Assembly: GCA_022414725.1 (NCBI GenBank)
Contig: CM039463.1
Span: forward strand, 36,656,863 to 36,720,862
Direction: 5' to 3'
Length of the DNA stretch: 64,000 nt
From: Microglena sp. YARC
Taxonomy: Eukaryota; Chlorophyta; Chlorophyceae; Chlamydomonadales; Chlamydomonadaceae
How positions within the stretch are numbered: position 1 is the first letter of the stretch; each line of letters opens with the position of its first letter. The position numbers and the translations under genes were made by a program. Positions 57,276 through 64,000 of the stretch are shown here, piece after piece. The notes under the pieces were generated by a model. That model saw nothing but the letters and a program-made list of their open reading frames with translations. It was not told the DNA's origin and did no database searches.

Positions 57276-57645
57276 CAGCATCAAGACGCTTCGCAAAGCA
57301 ACGGATGTAATGAAGATACACGAATTGAATACAACAACAACAACAACTCCCGCCTGCCTCCCTGAATGATGAATGAAAAAATCACTCACACACTTTCCTG
57401 TATGTAAGGAGGTTTCTTTACTGGACGAAGAAGCTCATCATACATTAAAGCGACCACTCTCATCAATTCGGATCCTTTACAGTCTCGTCACACAGATGTG
57501 GTAGGGTCCTCCAAATAAGCAAAAGTTCCTGCACAGGGCACCCAGATCCCGTGTAAAAAATATAAAAAATGAGACAAAAAAAATCTCGTCCACTCGTCAT
57601 CGAATGATGTGTAAACAAACATTCATTCTTCAGTAACACAAACGA
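57276..57645. other. gap with shared upstream sequence of LRR genes
   Basis: No gene. ACAACAACAACAAC at 57,335 is a simple repeat. 57,597-57,645 (CATCGAATGATGTGTAAACA, CATTCATTCTTCAGT) matches 54,638-54,690 upstream of LRR gene 1 and may hold a common promoter. Confidence 0.5.
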
Positions 57646-59047
57646 ATGAGTTCTTTTGACGAAATCAATGAAGATGTATTGGAGATCATTCTATCCAATG
57701 CGATTTCGAACGAATGCCACCTCAAACAAGTGGCTCTCGTTAGCAAACAGTGGAGATGCGTCGCACCCCGGTGTATCAAAAGGATCCACCTGAGACATTA
57801 TACAAGTTTGGACTATGTCTCACGCATTTGCAGGCTCGAAGAGTTGAAAATAGGTATCAATCGTGGGAAAGACGTCGTACCCTACAAAAAAATGTCGTAC
57901 ACCTCAGAGGGCGAAGACCTATCACGTTGTCGGCCTCACTGCGTTGGTTAACCTAGACATTTCGCACACAGACGTGTTTGACATATCACCGCTGTCCGGA
58001 CTCACTGCGTTGGTTTATCTGGATATGTCGTACACCTCAGCGGGCGAAGACCTATCGCCGTTGTCCGGCCTCACTGCGTTGGTTCACCTAGACATTTCGC
58101 ACACAGACGTGTTTGACATATCACCGCTGTCCGGACTCACTGCGTTGGTTTATCTGGATATGTCGTACACCTCAGCAGGCGAAGACCTATCACCTCTGTC
58201 CGGCCTCACTTCGTTGCTTAACCTGTACATGGCGTACAACGAAGTGGAAGACATATCACCTCTGTCCGGACTCACTTCGTTGACGCACCTGAACATGGAG
58301 CACACCTACGTGTTTGACATATCACCACTGTCCGGCCTCACTTCGTTGGTTCGCCTTAACATCCCTTACACACGTGTGGAATACATATCACCGCTTTCCG
58401 GCCTCACCTCGTTGGTTCATTTGAACATATCGTACACCTCCGCTGGCGAAGTACCATCACCTCTGTCCGGCCTCACTTCGTTGCTTCACCTGGATATGTC
58501 GTTCAACGAAGTGGAAGACATATCACCACCATCCGCCCTCACTTCGTTGACGCACCTGAATTTGGCGCACATCTACGTTGCCGACCTATCACCGCTGTCC
58601 GGACTCACTTCGTTGATTCACTTGGATATGGATAACACGATTGTGGACACCATATCACCTCTGTCCGGACTCACTTTATTGACGCACCTTAACATGTCGT
58701 ACACACGTGTGGACAACATATCACCGCTGTCAGGACTCACTTCGTTGCTTCACCTCTACATTCCGAACATCGAAGACAGGATCGAAGACTTATCACCGCT
58801 GTCCGGCCTCACTGCTTTGGTTCACCTAGACATTTTGCACCTCCACATGACCGACATATCACCGCTTTCCGGCCTCACTTCATTGGTTCACCTGAACATG
58901 GAGGGTACCGACGTGGAAGACATATCACCACTGGCAGGACTCACTTCATTGGTGCACCTGGACATTTCGAACACCGATGTGGGCGACATATCACCGATTT
59001 CCGGGCTCACTTCGTTGATTTATCTGAAAATGACGGAAAAACGGTAA
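57646..59047 (+). CDS. F-box/leucine-rich-repeat protein 2, frameshifted
   Basis: The first 90 codons are nearly those of protein 1 (F-box, VSKQWRCVAPRC). Near 57,925-57,940 two single bases are missing compared with sister repeats (CACGTTGTCGGCC against CACCGTTGTCCGGCC), so the remaining 16 repeats (DISPLSGLTALVYLDMSYTS) lie in another frame ending at 59,047. Otherwise it is intact with a natural end (KMTEKR). It may be a recent pseudogene or a sequencing error. Confidence 0.7.
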
Positions 59048-59164
59048 AGTAGTCTCGAATGTCCCGTGGAGCAGGAAGATGGATTCAGTTGCAGAAACCT
59101 ACAATAACCGGCAGAAAACTGTCGAATCCATCCGTCCGTCCATTCATTACACACGATGCGGTGG

Positions 59165-59268
59165 CGGAATACAAGTAAACACAACTGTTGCAATATTGTA
59201 TTGATGTGTAAAGACAACTGTTGCAATATTGTATTGATGTGTAAAGACAACTGTTGCAATATTGTTCA
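59165..59268. repeat. 35-bp tandem repeat
   Basis: Three copies of ACAACTGTTGCAATATTGTA with TTGATGTGTAAAG between LRR genes 2 and 3. ATATTG/CAATAT is a small palindrome within each unit. Confidence 0.85.
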
Positions 59269-59346
59269 GTGCCAGCACACTTCACAGTATTTGATCGCAA
59301 TTTATATCCAGTAGCTGAAAACAGAAAAAAAACGAATCAATTTAAT

Positions 59347-60188
59347 ATGAGTTCCTTCGCCGACATCCCTGAAGATGTCCTGGAGATCATTCTCTCCAAT
59401 GCGATTTCTAACGACTTCCACCTCAAACAAGTGGTTATCGTTTGCAAAGAGTGGAGATGCGTCGCACCCCGGTGTGTCACAGGGATCCACATAAGCCATT
59501 ACGAAAGTTGTGCGCAAAATATCTTCTCTGTCCTTCCTCAATTCGTTGGTTCATCTCAACATGTCGCACACCTCAGCGGTCAACCTGACACCTCTGTCAG
59601 ACCTATCTGCGTTGACGCACTTGGACATGTCGGAAATCGACGATCTCCAAGACCTGACACCTCTGTCCGGTCTAACTTCGTTGGTTCACTTGGACATATC
59701 GAGCACCGACGTGGACGATATATCACCGTTGTCCTGTCTAACTTCGTTGGTTCACTTGGACATATCGAGCACCGACGTGGACGATATATCACCGTTGTCC
59801 TGTCTAACTTCGTTGATTCACATGGACATGTCGAGCACCTACTTTACCTACCTATCACCTCTGTCCGGCCTCACTTCGTTGGTTCACCTTAAAATATCGC
59901 ACACCTTCTTGGACAACGACATATCACCGCTGTCCGGCCTCACTTCGTTGGTTCACCTCGACATTTCGGAAATCGAAGGCAGGCTCGAAGACATATCACC
60001 GCTGTCCCGCCTCACTTCGTTGACGCACCTGGACATATCGCACACCTCCGTGGAAGACATATCACCGCTGTCCCGCCTCACTTCGTTGACGCACCTGAAC
60101 ATATCGTCCACATACGTGGACAACCTGACACCTCTGTCAGACCTAACTGCTTTGACGCACTTGGAGAGCACATCAAAGAGATCGATAC
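59347..60188 (+). pseudogene. F-box/leucine-rich-repeat protein 3, frameshifted and truncated
   Basis: ATG start (SSFADIPEDVLEIILSNAIS, VCKEWRCVAPRC). A frame change near 59,510-59,530 separates the F-box part from about nine repeats (DISPLSCLTSLVHLDISSTD; NLTPLSDLTALTHL). The repeats end at a type-1 transposon end (TA-CAGTCGGCAGAACATTAAA at 60,186). A dead or dying copy. Confidence 0.75.
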
Positions 60189-60442
60189 AGTCGGCAGAAC
60201 ATTAAAATGGTACTGGCACTCTCGAAAGTACCTACAGTCGGCGGAACAGTAAAATGAAACATATATCAGATGGAAATAAATGTACGACATCGCCGTTAGA
60301 AAATTGGCGTTAGGACGCAAAATTGATTACAAGCTGACAGTTTCTTTACAGAACGCAGTGTCGATCGAAGTGTAGAATATAAACACATACAAGAGGACTT
60401 TGAGAGGATTATTACGTAACATAATTCCCTTGTCCGAGTGTA
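60186..60442 (+). mobile_element. solo type-1 end and hybrid element 1 (type-1 left, type-2 right)
   Basis: 60,186-60,232 is a short type-1 left end. A second one begins at 60,233, carries transposase 5' sequence as far as AAAATTGGCGTTA, then continues with the last codons of the type-2 Fanzor (GGACGCAAAATTGATTACAA) and the type-2 right end, with TA at 60,441. The 210-bp element thus has non-matching ends. Confidence 0.88.
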
Positions 60443-60456
60443 TAACAATACATATA

Positions 60457-62406
60457 ATGCAGTGGGGACTCGGTGTTGAGCACGAGTTCAACGTCTCTCT
60501 ATCTTCTTCCCCACGAGCGCAAGCGCTCCTTCCGTCAAAGGTCCTCCCCGAGTACGGCGGGTCGTATTACTCTTCGATAAAAAACGATGAGAGCGTGTCC
60601 GCCGTGCGCGCACCCGCAGGCGTCGACCTGGACACAAAGGCGATCCTCGAGCACCTGCAGCACATCGCAAGACTGGATGGGCTTTTCTTGGACTCCGAAA
60701 AAGCAAAGTCTAACGCGTCCAGGTCATTGTCGATTAAAACCTTCATGCGCAAGCAAGGCAAGGATACCGTACAGACGAGCATTTACAGTGGGGACACACT
60801 GTTTGTCACCTGCTGCTATGATGACATATATTCGATCACGGTGATCCCGAACGAAAAGCGACCTAGCACACCGCTGTCCGATGAGGACACACTGCGCAGC
60901 CTGTGCGCGCTCCGCGCAGTCAAGGTATCGAAGAAATCCCAACAACAAAAACAAGAACAACAACAATCAAAAATAAACAAAACTTACGACGTGGACGGCC
61001 CATTCCTGGAGACTCGCAGCACAAAGCACAAAAACGCGACCGTTGCCGGCGTGGCAAGACAGCTGCACGAAGCCGAAGCAGCGGTCCTGGCACGCGCGAA
61101 CGAGGAGGGAATCACCGGCGCGCAGATATTTCCGTGGAGCGGCAGAATCACCCCACAGGGCGAAGCCTTATACGAGGGCAGCTTCCACGTCTGGGTGACG
61201 CTCCCGCACGATCGCAATGTAGACATGACCTTGCGCGAGTACAAGCTGCTGCAACTGCAGCACGCGTACCTGGGCCATCTGCTGCAGACGGTTGAGCCAT
61301 TACTCATGAGTCTTTTCTCGGGCGACCCCCGCGCCCTTGGCGACGACAAGAACACGCACAACCGCGCCAGTATGCGCGCGGACACCAGTAACTTTGCCGG
61401 ATATGGCACCACAGCCGTGAAGTACATCGCACGAGGGCCGGACGTCGATTTGATTACCGGGTTCCAGGTCATGTGGTTCGAAAACGAGTCGGACATGCTG
61501 GCAAGACGCGGGGCACGCATGCAGCGCGACGACATGTCCAAGCTATTCGTGTGGATCGATGGCAAAAAGGTCCCGTTCACAGCATGCATTGGCTCACATA
61601 TGCGGAACGGGTATTATTACCCCTAATTACACGTGGAATATCCCATTACATAAGAGTCCAGAGGCAGGGACGGGGGCCGACATCCGCAGCAGGCTCTGCG
61701 ACTCTTTAGACATGTCCCTGAAGAAGGGTTGGGTGCCCCTCTGGCTCCGCGTCCGCGACACACTGGAACTCCGGTTCGTGCATGGAGAGGGGACGCCGAA
61801 GGTCAAGGTGTCGCGGAACGCGCCTATTGACGCGAGGCGGTGGGGGAAGGAACTCGTCGGCATCGAGTTCCGCGCGATCGACAACATGCCCACGCACCAA
61901 ATCGATCATGTGCTTCACCTCGTCGTGCTCTTGGGCGCAGCCGCCGTCTCGCAGGTCGAAAAAATATGGCATGATAACGCCGACTCTGACCCAGACACCC
62001 AAGCCTTCTTTGCCACGCACGCCGCCACCCTCTCGCCCCACTGGAACGCCGCGCTCGACGCCGTACGCAAGCAGGGAGCGCACGCCCCATTACCCAAGGC
62101 GTACACCACCTACATCGCGTCCCAGGCGGGTATTTCCCTGAAGACACGCAATGCATCATCCGCCACCGCGTTCGGTGCGCTGCAGGACTTCGCGAAGAGC
62201 CTTCACGCAGAGTACTTCGCCCACTCCGTCACAGCCCTCATGCATCCGCGGTCGAACGACAAAGGACCACCCGCGTTCTCGAACACCAACCAGGAGGCGT
62301 GGGAAGCGATGTACAACGAATTGGATGCTACGGAAAAAATATTGGTAGAAAAGTCAAAATTGGACGCACCATATCTCGTCGCAATGATGAACAGAGCGAC
62401 GCATTC
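60457..62406 (+). CDS. amidoligase / glutamate-cysteine-ligase-like protein, +1 frame change
   Basis: The start is the ATG 15 bases beyond the hybrid transposon: MQWGLGVEHEFNVSLSSS, with the GVEHEF signature of the glutamate-cysteine ligase/amidoligase fold. Later motifs are GSFHVWVTLPHDR (61,170-61,215) and GIEFRAIDNMPTHQIDHVLH (61,858). These ATP-grasp-like enzymes of the GCS superfamily join an amine to a carboxylate; giant viruses and bacteria carry free-standing forms. Frame 1 ends at CCC TAA (61,621-61,626), and the protein continues in the +1 frame as NYTWNIPLHKSPEAG. The second frame runs into a hybrid transposon at 62,407, giving a short foreign tail. GC content is high compared with neighbours. 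A product of peptide modification is possible; the substrate is unknown. Confidence 0.7.
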
Positions 62407-62599
62407 TACAGTCGGCAGAACAGTAAAATGAAACATATATCAGATGGAAATAAATGTACGACATCGCCGTTAGAAAATTGGCGTTAAAATTCTTGCGAGT
62501 CCAAAGAAATATTGCAAACTGGAAATTGATTACAAGCTGACAGTTTCTTTAGATAACGCAGTGTCGAGCGTAGTGTAGTAATTCCCTTGTCCGAGTGTA
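62407..62599 (+). mobile_element. hybrid element 2 (type-1 left, type-2 right)
   Basis: TA-CAGTCGGCAGAACAGTAAA, transposase 5' sequence to AAAATTGGCGTTA, then type-2 Fanzor 3' codons (AATTCTTGCGAGTCCAAAGA) with a further internal deletion, and a type-2 right end with TA at 62,598. The left break point is the same as in hybrid 1, while the right one lies about 45 bases further upstream in the Fanzor. Confidence 0.88.
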
Positions 62600-62603
62600 C
62601 CAC

Positions 62604-62875
62604 TACAGTCGGCGGAACAGTAAATGAAACATATATCAGATGGAAATAAATGTACGACATCGCCGTTAGAAAATTGGCGTTAAGAATGGTCGCTGACTTG
62701 GGTGTGTTAAAAACTTCTGTGTTTACGAACATCAGTCGTTCTACTCTGTGGAGGTGGAAACGCTTTGGTGTAAATCGAAAACGACGTGAATTTGTATGTA
62801 AATCGACAACATTAGGTTACACCGCAAGGTGTGCCGTACACGAAGCAGTTTCATTTAAGTATTCCGTCAACTGTA
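62604..62875 (+). mobile_element. type-1 mini-element, 272 bp
   Basis: Left end (one A missing in TAAATGAAAC), transposase N-terminal codons as far as CGACGTGAATTTGTA, then TTAGGTTACACCGCAAGGTG and the right end TTTAAGTATTCCGTCAACTG-TA. It shares its right end exactly with the inverted solo end at 8,475. It truncates the LRR gene to its right. Confidence 0.88.
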
Positions 62876-64000
62876 TTGTATGTTGACTTTAAGGCTATTG
62901 ATAGCGGTTAGTCCGGACAGAGGTGACAGGTCTACCAAGCTGTTGGAAGAGACGTTAAGGATCTTGAGAGAGGTTAGTCCGGACAGAGGTGTCAGGTCTA
63001 CCACTCTGGTGCGAGCGACGTTAAGGCTCTTGAGAGCGGTTAGTCCGGACAGCGGTGTCAGGTCTACCACGCTGTTGAAAGAGACGTCAAGGCCCGTAAG
63101 AGCGGTTAGTCCGGACAGCGGTGTCAGGTCTACCACGGTGTTGCCAGAGACGTTAAGGCCCTTGATAGCGGTTAGTCCGGACAGCGGTGTCAGGTCCACT
63201 ACTCTGTTGTCATAGAATTGAATATCCGTGAGAGCGGTAAGTCCGGACAGCGGTGTCAGGTCCACTACTCTGTTGCCATAGAATTGAATATCCGTGATAG
63301 AGGTTAGTCCGGACAACGGTGTCAGGTCTACCACTATGTTGAAAGAGAATTGAATATCCGTGATAGCGGTTAGTCCGGACAACGGTGTCAGGTCTACCAC
63401 TATGTTGGAAGAGACGTTAAGGCTCTTGAGAGCGGTAAGTCCGGAAAGCGGTGTCAGGTCTACCACTCTGTTGAAATAGAAGTTAAGGCTATTGATAGCG
63501 GTTAGTCCGGACAGCGGTGTCAGGTCTACCACTCTGTTGAAAGAGACGTTAAGGCCCTTGAGAGCGGTTAGTCCGGACAGTGGTGTCAGGTCTACCACTA
63601 TGTTGGAAGAGACGTCAATGTCCGTGAGAGCGGTAAGTCCGGAAAGCGGTGTCAGATCTACCACTCTGTTGGAAGAGACGTCAAGGCCCGTAAGAGCGGT
63701 TAGTCCGGACAGCGGTGTCAGGTCTACCACTCTGGTGTGAGCGACGTTAAGGCTCTTGAGAGCGGTTAGTCCGGACAGCGGTGTCAGGTCTACCACTCTG
63801 TTGAAAGAGACGTTAAGGGCCGTAAGAGCGGTTAGTCCGGGCAGAGTTCTGAGGTCGCTTACTCCGGTTTCCGAGATATCCAACTCGTGGACACACCGGG
63901 GCGCGACGTAGCTCCACGTTTTGCAAACGAGCACCACTTCTTTGAAGAAGTAGCAATTGCCAGCAATTTCCTGCGATTTAATCGCATTGTGGAGAGTGAT
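62876..64000 (-). CDS. F-box/leucine-rich-repeat protein 4, partial at both ends
   Basis: Open from the window's right edge; the first visible residues (NAIKSQ, VVLVCKTWSYVAPRC) are the end of an F-box like those of genes 1-3, so the start lies beyond 64,000. About 15 repeats follow with the consensus VVDLTPLSGLTALKSLNVSS, a different subtype from DISPLSGL. At 62,876 the frame runs into the transposon end and stops after a few codons. The repeats are near-identical at DNA level. Confidence 0.75.

Noticed and set aside
61915..62159. GC-rich minus-strand frames opposite the amidoligase
   Set aside because: High GC opens several antisense frames; only the plus strand has the ligase motifs.
1..64000. 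Calling the whole window a giant-virus genome
   Set aside because: Gene types fit, but matched spliceosomal introns, intronic satellites, a plastid enzyme and absence of viral core genes argue for nuclear DNA, with viral origin of parts left open.

Overview
The window looks like nuclear DNA of a photosynthetic protist, most likely of the green lineage, that is dense in transposons and carries genes of the kind common in giant DNA viruses. Three genes (RING, JmjC-like, chromodomain) can be read only through GT-AG introns whose phases match exactly, which points to a spliceosome-using genome. A plastid-type acyl thioesterase (about 17.1-17.8 kb) and a short TTTAGGG-type telomeric motif (9.15 kb) suggest an alga. 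Most other genes are intronless and of giant-virus flavour: F-box/ankyrin and F-box/LRR proteins, a dual-specificity phosphatase, a class I glutamine amidotransferase, an RNA ligase, an amidoligase and Fanzor nucleases. An integrated or heavily exchanged viral segment is possible, but no capsid, polymerase or packaging gene is present, so this stays open.

Left third (0-31 kb): a Fanzor (eukaryotic TnpB-like, RNA-guided nuclease) landscape. Two complete Tc1/mariner-IS630-type elements each carry a DDE transposase followed directly by a Fanzor gene (23,151-26,258 and 27,878-31,333), both bounded by TA and imperfect terminal inverted repeats. A third Fanzor-only element (11,258-13,674) has TIRs and TA but a frameshifted gene. 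There is also a truncated Fanzor (about 17.9-20.1 kb), a joined Fanzor fragment (20.1-20.9 kb) and smaller remnants (0.07 and 11.1 kb). Single copies of the elements' ends are scattered over the whole window. Between them lie ordinary genes: phosphatase, amidotransferase, an Ala-rich protein beside a ribbon-helix-helix protein, J-domain-like proteins, a large ankyrin protein, the thioesterase and a broken RNA ligase.

Middle third (31-50 kb): two F-box/ankyrin genes, a J-domain-like gene, a spliced RING gene, and large satellite arrays (77-bp, about 106-bp and about 197-bp units plus several minisatellites). The arrays lie in or next to introns. The 197-bp array fills a 3.9-kb intron of a chromodomain gene, and one inverted unit of it sits in an intron of the neighbouring JmjC-like gene. 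The 106-bp array occurs twice in opposite orientation, with the same exon-like flanks.

Right third (50-64 kb): the JmjC-like gene, a HicB-like gene, a membrane-anchored unknown protein, four F-box/LRR genes (mostly cut by transposon ends or frameshifts), and an amidoligase gene bracketed by two hybrid transposons whose left end comes from one family and right end from another. All calls come from reading the sequence; no database search was possible.
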